NCBI GenBank assembly: GCA_947632715.1
Contig: CANRQF010000007.1
Location: 1 to 38,338, forward strand
Direction of reading: 5' to 3'
Length of the DNA stretch: 38,338 nt
Source of the DNA: an uncultured Bacilli bacterium
GTDB lineage: Bacteria; Bacillota_I; Bacilli_A; RF39; UBA660
The notes under the pieces: generated by a model
What the model was told of the DNA's origin: nothing
Databases searched by the model: none
The model's input: only the letters and a program-made list of their open reading frames with translations
Position numbers and translations under genes: made by a program
In this document: positions 1-9,072 of the stretch, piece by piece
Position numbering within the stretch: the first letter of the stretch is position 1
Layout of the letters: every line of letters begins with the position of its first letter

Positions 1-1086
1 ATTGATAATATGTTATCTAATTATATTTATGTTGGTGATTATCAACATAGAAAAAGAATTAAAGATGAAGAAACACAGACTTTTAAAAATGTTTGTCCTG
101 CTATTATAGATAGAAAGACATTTGAAATAGTTCAAAAACAGAAAGAAAAAAATCAAAAAAATTATAAAAGAAAATATACTTATATCTTTATGCAAAGTAT
201 TATTTGTTCTAAATGTCATAAAATTATGGGTGGTACATCTTGTTCTTCTAAAAGTAAAAGAAAATATATTTACTACCAATGTAATAATTGTGGAATGACT
301 ATTAGTGAAAACAAATTAGAAGATAAAATTATGATATTTTTAAATGATATGTTAGATTATTTCTTACTAATTGATAATACTTTTAAACCTTTTTTAAATC
401 AAGATATAGAAAAAGAAATTAAACGATATAAAAAAATGTTAACAGATTTATCTACTAAAGAAAAACGAATTAAAAACGCGTTTGTTAATGGCAACATTGA
501 AGTTAAAGTTTTACAAGAAGAATTAGATAGTATTACAAATCAAAAGAAAGATATTGAATCAAAACTAGAAGATTTAAAGTTTTCAAACAAAAATTTAGAT
601 CATAGAAATGATATTAGATTAATAAGCACTTTAAAAGAAATTGAAAAATTAAAATACAAATCTTACTATGTTAGAAAAAATGGTTTATGGAAAAAACTTA
701 CTAAAGAACAAAAATATGAACTTATTTACAAATATATTGATACTATTGAAGTTTGCAAAAATAAAGAAGAAATTATTATTAAAAATATTAAAATTAATAG
801 TAAAGAATTAGAAAACTTTGGCTATTTATTTCGTAATGATTGCTTTGATATGGTATTAAATATAAATGAACAAAGTTTAATATTATCAAATGAAAAAACT
901 AAAGAACAAATTGATAACTATATAAAATCATTAAGTGAATTTTATAATATTAAAGCCACTACAATTGATAAAAAATTATTAAGTTTAGATGAAATAAAAA
1001 CAGACAATGTTTTTCAAATAATCCCTAATAAGAAGAAAAATAAATTAGAAAAGGATTGTATTACTCTACTATCAATAAGGGCATAA
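1..1086 (+). CDS. Large serine recombinase, C-terminal part (5' end lies outside the window)
   Basis: Recombinase-domain-like start (NYIYVGDYQHRK), zinc ribbon CSKCHKIMGG...YYQCNNCG, then a long coiled coil; typical of large serine recombinase C-termini. The ORF track starts at 10 but the gene probably enters from the left. Confidence 0.85.
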   Translation: MDNMLSNYIYVGDYQHRKRIKDEETQTFKNVCPAIIDRKTFEIVQKQKEKNQKNYKRKYTYIFMQSIICSKCHKIMGGTSCSSKSKRKYIYYQCNNCGMTISENKLEDKIMIFLNDMLDYFLLIDNTFKPFLNQDIEKEIKRYKKMLTDLSTKEKRIKNAFVNGNIEVKVLQEELDSITNQKKDIESKLEDLKFSNKNLDHRNDIRLISTLKEIEKLKYKSYYVRKNGLWKKLTKEQKYELIYKYIDTIEVCKNKEEIIIKNIKINSKELENFGYLFRNDCFDMVLNINEQSLILSNEKTKEQIDNYIKSLSEFYNIKATTIDKKLLSLDEIKTDNVFQIIPNKKKNKLEKDCITLLSIRA

Positions 1087-1121
1087 ATAGTGTATAATTA
1101 TATTAATTGGAGATGACTTTT

Positions 1122-1901
1122 ATGAAATTACTAAATTTAAATGTATGTATTAAATTAGATAACACTAATAAAATAATTAAATTATTAAAAAATATAGATG
1201 CCGATATTTGTACATTTCAAGAAGCAATGAATGGAATAGATGATACTTGTTACGATATGTATAAATCAAAAAATAAACTTGTTGAAATTAGCAATTATCC
1301 ATTTAATGAATTTGCACCTTTATTTATTGCAAAAGGTGTTTCAAAAAATGGCAAAATTACTAGAGATTTTGGTGGAAATGCGGAACAAGGTTCACTAATA
1401 TTATCTAAATTTAAAATTAAAGAACATTATAATCAGTTTTACTATAATGAATATCGTTATGAATATGATGCTACTGAATTTAGAGAAAAAGATTGGTGTC
1501 GTTCTATTCAAAATGCTATTATAAATATTAATGGCAAAGATTTACAAATAATAAATGTACACGGCATTTGGAATAAAGATAAATTAGGAGACGAAAGAAC
1601 AAATAAACAGTCAGAATTCATTTTATCAAAAATTAGGTTCGATATTCCATGTATTGTATTAGGTGATTTTAATTTACTACCTAATACTGATAGTATTAAG
1701 TTAATTAATGATAAAATGCATAATTTAATAGATGAATATAATATTAAAACAACTAGACCTATATTTGATGATGGTCTTGATAAAGGAAGTATCGTATGTG
1801 ATTATGTATTTGTAAACGATAAAGTAAAAGTAAAAGATTTTAAAGTTTTAAACAATGATGTTTCTGATCATTTACCTTTACAATTAGATTTTGAAATATG
1901 A
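1122..1901 (+). CDS. Endonuclease/exonuclease/phosphatase (EEP) family protein
   Basis: CTFQEA, INVHG, VLGDFNLLP and SDHLPL motifs. RBS GGAG upstream of ATG 1122. Confidence 0.8.
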   Translation: MKLLNLNVCIKLDNTNKIIKLLKNIDADICTFQEAMNGIDDTCYDMYKSKNKLVEISNYPFNEFAPLFIAKGVSKNGKITRDFGGNAEQGSLILSKFKIKEHYNQFYYNEYRYEYDATEFREKDWCRSIQNAIININGKDLQIINVHGIWNKDKLGDERTNKQSEFILSKIRFDIPCIVLGDFNLLPNTDSIKLINDKMHNLIDEYNIKTTRPIFDDGLDKGSIVCDYVFVNDKVKVKDFKVLNNDVSDHLPLQLDFEI

Positions 1902-1914
1902 AAGGAAAGCAAAA

Positions 1915-2760
1915 ATGAAAGAAAAAATAAATGATAGTGATTATGAAGAAATAAGTCCAACTGCTATTGTAACTGCTTATCCTAGAATTTTTACCGATAT
2001 TCCTTACGAAAAGGAAATATATAAATGGCTTAATACTAATTGTAAAACAGAATTAACTTTATATAAAAATTTAGCTCCAGAAATGGAAGCTAGATATAAA
2101 TTAACTAATAAATTATTAAATAATTCAAAAATAAAACAGGTATTAGAATTAGCTTCCGGTTATTCTTCAAGGGGACTTATATATTCAAAAAAAGGATATA
2201 ATTATGTTGAATTAGATTTGGAAAGTATCTGTAAAAATAAATTAAAACTATTCAAAGACATTAACATAATGATTCCAGAAAATTTAAAAATTCTTAGTGG
2301 TAATGCCTTAAGAAAAAGTAGCTTTGATGAATGTGAAAAACATTTTAACAAAAAAGAACCTATTGCTGTAATTAATGAAGGTTTATTAAGATATTTAACA
2401 TTTGAAGAAAAAAAGATAGTAGCAGAAAATATTTATAATATACTTTCTAAACATGGAGGTATTTGGATTACATCAGATGTAACTCCTAAAAAATTCATAA
2501 AATCTCAAGATAATGCACTTCAAGATTTTAATAAAAATGTTAGTAAGATAACTTCAAGAAATAATTTAAATGATAGATTTGAAAATATAGAGCATATAAA
2601 AAAATTTTTTGGAGATATAGGCTTTGAATTAATTGAAGTTCATCAATTTAATGAAATGAAAGATGAACTATATTCTATAAATAAATTGAATATTATAGAC
2701 GATAAGATAGAAAAAACACTCGAAGATGCTATTGTAGTAGTTATGAAAATTAAAGATTAA
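1915..2760 (+). CDS. Class I SAM-dependent methyltransferase, leucine carboxyl methyltransferase (LCM)-like
   Basis: SPTAIVTAYPRIFTDIPY N-terminus, VLELASGYSSRG motif I, later YVELD and VINEGLLRYL. RBS GAAAGGAAAG before ATG 1915. Confidence 0.7.
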   Translation: MKEKINDSDYEEISPTAIVTAYPRIFTDIPYEKEIYKWLNTNCKTELTLYKNLAPEMEARYKLTNKLLNNSKIKQVLELASGYSSRGLIYSKKGYNYVELDLESICKNKLKLFKDINIMIPENLKILSGNALRKSSFDECEKHFNKKEPIAVINEGLLRYLTFEEKKIVAENIYNILSKHGGIWITSDVTPKKFIKSQDNALQDFNKNVSKITSRNNLNDRFENIEHIKKFFGDIGFELIEVHQFNEMKDELYSINKLNIIDDKIEKTLEDAIVVVMKIKD

Positions 2761-2771
2761 ATGAAAAAGTT

Positions 2772-2793
2772 GAGCAAGAAATTGCTCTTTTTT
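2772..2793 (+). terminator. Intrinsic terminator after the EEP/methyltransferase pair
   Basis: GAGCAA-GAAA-TTGCTC-TTTTTT. Confidence 0.85.
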
Positions 2794-2808
2794 ATTGCTT
2801 GAAAGGAG

Positions 2809-2997
2809 GTGAAATTTATCAATTATTTCTTTGAAATAGTCGTACCACAAGTATTAGAGTATTTTAAAGAAAACGCAAAAGATATACCAAGTTTTCTTCT
2901 ATTAGAAGTATTATTAAAGAATAAAAATTATGAAAAAGACATTCAAAAAATGTTTGAAAAGTCAGAAGAAATTAGTAATAAGTATTGTAAAAAATAA
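2809..2997 (+). CDS. Small hypothetical protein
   Basis: 62-aa ORF; strong SD AAAGGAGGTGA overlaps the only canonical start (GTG 2809). Confidence 0.45.
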   Translation: MKFINYFFEIVVPQVLEYFKENAKDIPSFLLLEVLLKNKNYEKDIQKMFEKSEEISNKYCKK

Positions 2998-3029
2998 TTA
3001 AATTTCTTATCAATTTTAAGAAAAAAATT

Positions 3030-3106
3030 GATCCGTCGGAGACTAATTTTAACGGGTCTTAGGGGTATCCCCTAACAAGAAAATGGGTGTGTAAACACCA
3101 TGCTTG
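3030..3106. other. Cluster of three consecutive hairpins (structured RNA or transfer-origin-like DNA)
   Basis: GATCCGT(3030-3036)/ACGGGTC(3052-3058); TTAGGGG-TAT-CCCCTAA(3059-3075); GGTGT-GTAA-ACACC(3086-3099) with flanking CAAG/CTTG. Confidence 0.6.
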
Positions 3107-3169
3107 ATAGTTCATTTTTATATATTAAGTAATCTTGAAATTTTAAAGTCAAATGAAAGGAGAAAAACT

Positions 3170-3718
3170 ATGGAATTTAAATGGCAAGATAACTACTATA
3201 CATTAAGAAAATATAACTTAACTTATGATGATTTAAAGAAGATAATTAAGAAAGTTTATAAAAGACATCCACTCGAAGATTGGACTTACTTAAGACATCC
3301 TTCAAATGGTCAAACTTGGCTATATCTAAATATGGAATTTGTAGAATATTTAGAAGAAGTCTATTTCAATAAGAATGGTTATTATTTAGATTTGGAAATT
3401 ACATTTTTTGAAAAACAAATTTTAAGACTAGAAAAAGAATTTAATTTAAAACATAGTGAATTTCATTATAAAGATGTTTCACTATACGATTTAAGAAAAT
3501 ATTTTGGAAAAAGCAAAAATGTAATTGGAGTAGCAACTCATAGGATGCAACAACATTTTTCATATCCTTTAAAGTATATTAAAGATGGAAAAGTCTATGT
3601 AAAAGCTGAAGGTGTTAAATGGCTTAATGAAAAATATTTTAGAAAATCATATTTAGAAGAATTAGAAAATTATAAATTAGCACTTCAAAAAGCAAAAAAG
3701 ATTAAACATAACAATTAA
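3170..3718 (+). CDS. Hypothetical protein
   Basis: RBS AAAGGAG before ATG 3170; 182 aa, no family recognised. Confidence 0.65.
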   Translation: MEFKWQDNYYTLRKYNLTYDDLKKIIKKVYKRHPLEDWTYLRHPSNGQTWLYLNMEFVEYLEEVYFNKNGYYLDLEITFFEKQILRLEKEFNLKHSEFHYKDVSLYDLRKYFGKSKNVIGVATHRMQQHFSYPLKYIKDGKVYVKAEGVKWLNEKYFRKSYLEELENYKLALQKAKKIKHNN

Positions 3719-3725
3719 TTTAAAA

Positions 3726-3743
3726 AACCTACACTAGTAGGTT
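3726..3743 (-). terminator. Intrinsic terminator of the GHKL-ATPase gene
   Basis: Minus strand AACCTAC-TAGT-GTAGGTT followed by a T-tract. Confidence 0.7.
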
Positions 3744-3766
3744 CCTTACATAACTGTATTAATAAT

Positions 3767-5680
3767 TTATTTATCAAATTCTAATGTTCCTTGCTTTGGT
3801 TCTTTTAAAACTTTATTTACTATATTTTCTGTTTCCATATTATCGTATCTTTCTTTCAAATGTTTTCTTAAAGAGAACATCCTCCTATTAGCTGTTGATA
3901 CTAATTGATTATATGTACAAGCGGTTATATAAATATTAGATGATTCAATATAAGAATCCATTTTAGATTCAACAGTATCTCCAACAACATAAGATATTAT
4001 TTTATAATCTCCAATAAATGATTCAGAATATTTTAAAGCATTTGCATAAGATTTTGCCTGATTCATTTCTTCTTCACCAATCTTATATCCGCCTTTTTTT
4101 AACTCAATTATTAATATTTTTTTTACTTCTTGAAGATTAGTTTTTTCATTAAAATCTTCAAAATAAAATGGGACTATAGTAGACGTATCAAAAAAAATTA
4201 AATCAGGTCTTCTATTTTCTTCTAAAAGTTCTTTATATCCTTTTCCTTTTAATACATCTCTTACTATTGTTTTTAGAGTACGATTAGAAACATACATTTC
4301 AGAATCGTATTCTGGCCCGAATAACCATCTTGCTTGTGCAATCAAAGGGTGAAGAGTATGTAACTCATCTGTATCCTTTTGACTACATAATCTACTAATT
4401 GCTTCTATTACTAAAATTCTATTGTCTATTTCATCAATTGTCTTTAATATATCTTTTATATCCCAATTATCTAATAGTTTGTTTAATGATTCAATATCTT
4501 CCTCTGAGTAACTAGACAATTTTTCCAATAAACTTTTTCCACTTCTAGATTTTTCAATGTTTATAAGAGCACCTACTGCATTATTTAAATTTTCTTGTGA
4601 TATTTCTGGTTGAGATTCTACCAAATTATCAACAAAGTTAGCTATTTCATATTGTGAATATGGCGAAAGTACTTCTATATCATTTCTCTTAGCTCTGACT
4701 ATCTCCGTTTTAGTTTCTTCAATTTTTGAACTAAAAATTTGTCTAATAATTTTGTTAACGTATTCTGCTACAGCATCATAAACTTTTTTCATTAATTCAG
4801 AATCATAAAATCCTGTCCAATCCGGTTGAACTTCATCAATCAAATCATCGCTTTTAACAATAACCGTATGAGTTTTCGCAAGTCTTGTACGACCATCTCT
4901 TATCATTCTATCGCCAAGTTCCCAAGAAGGACTTCCTACTAATCTATTTCCAACCCAAAAAGCAATACCATGATAAACAGATTTAGATCCACTAACATTA
5001 GAATTTATTACATACATTTCTAATTTTATACCATCTATTTCTACTGTTTCCTTATTAATAAGGCCTTTATGATCATCTAATTGTACAATATCACCATTAA
5101 TACAAATCTCAAATTCTGGATCATATAAATATCTAGCAGATAAAATTTGTTTGCAAGCATCAATATTTGGTAAATTTTGAGTTACAAAAACGCTTAATTT
5201 AGTACCATGACCAAATTTTTGACTTTCTTCTATATTAGTTAACTTAAAAGCACTATCTCCTTCTGAAAGTGTGACATCACATTTAGTACATTGATTATTT
5301 TTCCAGGTCTCAAGTTGATAGTTATTATTAAAGCAAAACATACTATGTCTACCAATACCATTATGACCATAAGCTATTCTTTTTTTATCTTTTATTTCTT
5401 CGGGAAAAATAACTTCTAATCCTTGATGTTTTAATCTATTGTAACCTAATGTTAACCATCTTTTTCTTAATTCTTCTAGGCTCATACCAGTACCATCATC
5501 TTCAATAATTAATTCTTCATGATAATCTGTTGGAATGGTTATGTTTACTTTTGTTGCGCCAGCATCCCAAGCATTTGCAATTAGTTCTGTTAGTGCAATA
5601 TCATATCTACTCGTTATGTTTCTATTATTTCTATATAAAAAATCTTCTTCAAATTGTAATCCCATTTGTGTAGGTACCAT
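3767..5680 (-). CDS. MORC/Hsp90-like GHKL ATPase with C-terminal PD-(D/E)XK-like nuclease region
   Basis: GHKL motifs ELIANAWDA, IEDDGTGMS, GHNGIGRHS, GHGTKL. C-terminus RPDLIFFD...ILIIELKKGGYKIGEEEMNQAKSYA resembles D...ExK nuclease cores. Confidence 0.75.
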   Translation of the reverse strand: MVPTQMGLQFEEDFLYRNNRNITSRYDIALTELIANAWDAGATKVNITIPTDYHEELIIEDDGTGMSLEELRKRWLTLGYNRLKHQGLEVIFPEEIKDKKRIAYGHNGIGRHSMFCFNNNYQLETWKNNQCTKCDVTLSEGDSAFKLTNIEESQKFGHGTKLSVFVTQNLPNIDACKQILSARYLYDPEFEICINGDIVQLDDHKGLINKETVEIDGIKLEMYVINSNVSGSKSVYHGIAFWVGNRLVGSPSWELGDRMIRDGRTRLAKTHTVIVKSDDLIDEVQPDWTGFYDSELMKKVYDAVAEYVNKIIRQIFSSKIEETKTEIVRAKRNDIEVLSPYSQYEIANFVDNLVESQPEISQENLNNAVGALINIEKSRSGKSLLEKLSSYSEEDIESLNKLLDNWDIKDILKTIDEIDNRILVIEAISRLCSQKDTDELHTLHPLIAQARWLFGPEYDSEMYVSNRTLKTIVRDVLKGKGYKELLEENRRPDLIFFDTSTIVPFYFEDFNEKTNLQEVKKILIIELKKGGYKIGEEEMNQAKSYANALKYSESFIGDYKIISYVVGDTVESKMDSYIESSNIYITACTYNQLVSTANRRMFSLRKHLKERYDNMETENIVNKVLKEPKQGTLEFDK

Positions 5681-5773
5681 ATTATCACCTCTTGATGAGT
5701 ATTATACCATTTTTCTTTACATTTTTATATATGTGAAGTAAAATATATTTATCAAGTAATTATGAATTTTATG

Positions 5774-5873
5774 TTTATTAGGTGTTCATAACCTAACAAG
5801 CAATCGCTCCATTTTGTATTTTAGTCGAACTATTTTGGTTCGCTTTTTTATTGCCAAAAAGATACCTAATAAA
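5774..5873. repeat. 100-bp unit bounded by perfect 10-bp inverted repeats (MITE-like or ncRNA)
   Basis: TTTATTAGGT (5774-5783) and ACCTAATAAA (5864-5873). Internal CGAAC-TATTTTG-GTTCG-C-TTTTTT terminator-like hairpin at 5826-5849. Confidence 0.5.
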
Positions 5874-6276
5874 TTGATAATATAATTTTCTACAATAAGT
5901 TTTTTTATTTGAATGATATTATTAGATGATAACAATGAAATAATTATGACTAAAAATTATTTAACAAAAGGTGTAAAAATAAACCATTGCTTTTGCAAAT
6001 ACTAATGGTGGAAAGAATTATATGTAGAATGATAATTGTAATATTATTAGAATAGATAATCCAGATAATGATTCAAAATTACTCCGACTTATATATATTT
6101 ATTTGTAATTTTTTACAACCCTTTTTCTTTATTGAGGTAATATATTCAATATTTATCTAATATAATTTCAAATATTTTATCTCTTAATTTGTCAATTAAA
6201 ATGTTAAATTTACTTAATTTTTTTAAATTCACTTAAATTTTATTGTAAAATAAAAAAAGAAAGGATATGAATAACT

Positions 6277-6708
6277 ATGGATATAGATGCTAAGTTAACT
6301 TCACAATCATCATTAATAAGAGTACTCGATAATAACCAAATATCATTAGAACTTGATAAGTCAATCAGTAGTGCTTCATTTAAATTAAATTTTGATGACA
6401 AAGTCTTTGAATATCTTGAAGGTTCAGTTGTGAGCTTACTTAAAATTAACAAAGTTGATACTTCTACTTCAGGTGAAATTATCTATGAAGGAAAAATTAA
6501 TGGAGGTCAAGGTTCAAAAAAGATTGGTTTTACTTTTAAAGCTTTACAAGAATCAAAATCGACTACTTTCAAAATAACTGATTTAGTTTTAGACAATGAA
6601 CCAAGTGAACAACAACCAGAATTGATATTAAATACTTTACCATTTCAAATAACTGGTGCTGAAGCCGAAAAAGTAGTAGATGATACTCATCACGATGATG
6701 ATGAATAA
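6277..6708 (+). CDS. Cohesin-like beta-sandwich domain protein without signal peptide
   Basis: SFKLNFDDKVFEYLEG...GEIIYEGKINGGQGSKKIGFTFKALQESKSTTFKITDLVLDN pattern; acidic DDTHHDDDE tail. Confidence 0.5.
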   Translation: MDIDAKLTSQSSLIRVLDNNQISLELDKSISSASFKLNFDDKVFEYLEGSVVSLLKINKVDTSTSGEIIYEGKINGGQGSKKIGFTFKALQESKSTTFKITDLVLDNEPSEQQPELILNTLPFQITGAEAEKVVDDTHHDDDE

Positions 6709-6751
6709 TATTGAAAAAAACATGGTGGCAATTTATTTCAATTAATAAATA

Positions 6752-6775
6752 CTAACAGAAATGTTAGCTTTTTTT
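6752..6775 (+). terminator. Intrinsic terminator
   Basis: CTAACA-GAAA-TGTTAG-C-TTTTTTT. Confidence 0.8.
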
Positions 6776-6828
6776 ATTTAAAAAACCGAGCAATTCTAAA
6801 TACTAAGCTTCATTTTTCAAATTCTTCC

Positions 6829-7269
6829 CTATTTATCTAAATAATCCTTTAAATCAAAAGTTATTTCACTCATACCACTATAATCTTCATCATCATAACT
6901 ATAATCTGTATAAAATGTTAAGAATATAAGAAATTTAGTTTTTAAATATCTATTTATTTTAATATCAATTAGTGGTTCTACTCCATTTAAGCCTTTAACA
7001 TTTAACCAAGTTTCACCACCAAGGAGATATTTGTTAAAATCAACCATTTCATTTTCAGGCAATTTTAACAAATCTTCTAATCTACAATTTAGTTCAAATG
7101 AAAAATTATATTCGTCATTACCTATTTTACCATCAATATCAAAACCTAAAGTTTTAAATGATTCACTAGATACCTTTTTACCATTTTCATATTTACAATG
7201 TTCTTGAGTTAATAACTCAATATTAACGTTTTCATTCTTAACTTGATTTAATTTAGCAATTTTAAACAT
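6829..7269 (-). CDS. Hypothetical protein
   Basis: 146-aa ORF, no family recognised. Confidence 0.6.
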   Translation of the reverse strand: MFKIAKLNQVKNENVNIELLTQEHCKYENGKKVSSESFKTLGFDIDGKIGNDEYNFSFELNCRLEDLLKLPENEMVDFNKYLLGGETWLNVKGLNGVEPLIDIKINRYLKTKFLIFLTFYTDYSYDDEDYSGMSEITFDLKDYLDK

Positions 7270-7307
7270 AAAACCACTCCTACTTATAATTTTATCATAA
7301 AAAGCAT

Positions 7308-8426
7308 TTATTTTTCCGTTTTATCTACTATTATTAAAGGAACAAATACTTCATCATCTGTATAGCCAGCATGTTGAGAAAATAGGGCATCGCTGCCATC
7401 TGAAGTTAAACATTTATTAGAATCTTCTGCTATAGCTATAAAATCTCCTATGGCATCATCAAATAATTCATTTGGTACACCATCCCCAAAAATTTTACTT
7501 TCTATTATTTCTCTTTTGTTATAAATTTTAAAATACTTTCCAAAAAGTTCATTAAACTTATCAGCAAAAGTATGCAAATATTCTTTCTTTACTTTAAAAG
7601 ACACAGCTCGTTGTTCTATTGATGGAGTTCTTTCTAACATTTCTAAAAACTCCGGATAATCATTTAAAAATATATTATCAACTTTAATATGACCATGATC
7701 TGCTACAATTATAACTAAAGAATTTTTTAAATTTTTACAAAAATTTGCTACTTTTATATCTCTTTCTTTTATAAGATTTTTAACAATCTCACTATCAGCT
7801 CCAAATTCATGCATTGTATAATCTGGTTCATCATCATATACATATAAAAATTTCTTACCTTTAATTATTATCTCTTCATCGACAAGTTCCAACACATTAT
7901 CTAAGTTAGAATATACAGTGGCATTTCCTGCTTTAAAAGGGAAAAACTCTTTAGCATGATATAAACCTTCTTTTTCTATCTCATCTACTATTGTAGTATT
8001 AACTAATTTATTCTTTACTTCTAAAAATTCTTCACATACTTCTTCTTTACCTTTTTCACTATTTAAAAATAAAGTTATAGTTTTATCTATTGGTTTTATA
8101 TATGTATTCCAACCAAGCCAACCATGTTCAATCGGATTCAAACCAGTTCTAATTGATGTTGTGGCTGCCGTTGTAGTAGCAGGAAAAACAGTAGTTATTT
8201 CTTTATATTGATTCTTTCTGAAAAATGAATCTTTTTCTAAAGTTCTATCTAATATTCTAGAACCCATTCCATCAAAAAGCATAACAATAACATTATCGGG
8301 TTGTTTTTCATCTAATATTTTATCAATATATTCTAGTGATTTATGATGATATTCTATACCAAAATACTTTCTAATAGAGCAAGCTAAATTTGTTAAACAT
8401 TCGTCATAATTGTTTTTAACTTTCAT
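7308..8426 (-). CDS. Alkaline phosphatase superfamily / type I phosphodiesterase
   Basis: VIVMLFDGMGSRIL, FPATTTAATTSIRTGLNPIEHGWLGW, VIIVADHGHI, SQHAGYTDDE. Confidence 0.85.
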   Translation of the reverse strand: MKVKNNYDECLTNLACSIRKYFGIEYHHKSLEYIDKILDEKQPDNVIVMLFDGMGSRILDRTLEKDSFFRKNQYKEITTVFPATTTAATTSIRTGLNPIEHGWLGWNTYIKPIDKTITLFLNSEKGKEEVCEEFLEVKNKLVNTTIVDEIEKEGLYHAKEFFPFKAGNATVYSNLDNVLELVDEEIIIKGKKFLYVYDDEPDYTMHEFGADSEIVKNLIKERDIKVANFCKNLKNSLVIIVADHGHIKVDNIFLNDYPEFLEMLERTPSIEQRAVSFKVKKEYLHTFADKFNELFGKYFKIYNKREIIESKIFGDGVPNELFDDAIGDFIAIAEDSNKCLTSDGSDALFSQHAGYTDDEVFVPLIIVDKTEK

Positions 8427-8589
8427 AATAAAAACTCCTTTAATTAAATATACTTACAACTTCAATCAATCTCATTATACCATTTTGTCAGTATTTACTA
8501 TATATTTTTAAAAATTATTATTAATTTAATAAAATAGAATTATTTATTTCAATAATAAGTTATCGTATAATATAAAAAGAGGTGTTTTG

Positions 8590-9072
8590 ATGGTAAAATT
8601 TACTTGGTTTAAAAATGAATTACCCAAAGACTTAGAAATTAGACAAGTTTATGGTATAGTTTTCTCTGATTCTGGAAATATTCTATTACAAATTGATGAT
8701 AATAAATATAATTTAACCGGTGGTAAGCCAGAAGTGTTTGATTCTAGTTTTGAAGAAACTTTAAAAAGAGAATATCTTGAAGAATTAAATATTGAGATTA
8801 AAGATATTTATTATTTAGGATACTTATTAATTAGTGAAAATACAGAAAAATATGCCCAAGTTAGAATGATTGCTAAAATTAAAAAAATTGGCAATATTAG
8901 ACCAGATAAAGATAATGGAAAAATTTATAAAAGATTTATGGCAAATATACAAAATGTTAAAAAATATTTAAATTATTCAGGTACTGCTGGAAACGAGTTA
9001 ATTGATGATGCAATTATAATGGCAAAAGAAAAATATAATATTAATTTTAGTGATAAGGAATACTTTATTTAA
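8590..9072 (+). CDS. NUDIX hydrolase
   Basis: LTGGKPEVFDSSFEETLKREYLEELNIEI Nudix box (slightly degenerate); RBS GAGGTG. Confidence 0.8.
   Translation: MVKFTWFKNELPKDLEIRQVYGIVFSDSGNILLQIDDNKYNLTGGKPEVFDSSFEETLKREYLEELNIEIKDIYYLGYLLISENTEKYAQVRMIAKIKKIGNIRPDKDNGKIYKRFMANIQNVKKYLNYSGTAGNELIDDAIIMAKEKYNINFSDKEYFI

Noticed and set aside
13-279. Antisense ORF of 88 aa
   Set aside because: Lies opposite the serine recombinase; AT-rich chance ORF. Same judgement for 2668-2850, 5535-5741, 6240-6452, 17540-17761, 20556-20792, 21575-21802, 30416-30619, 32033-32374 and 34914-35105.
1087-1121. Right attachment site of a second element ending after the first recombinase
   Set aside because: Left end and host gene are outside the window; no truncated gene visible at the junction.
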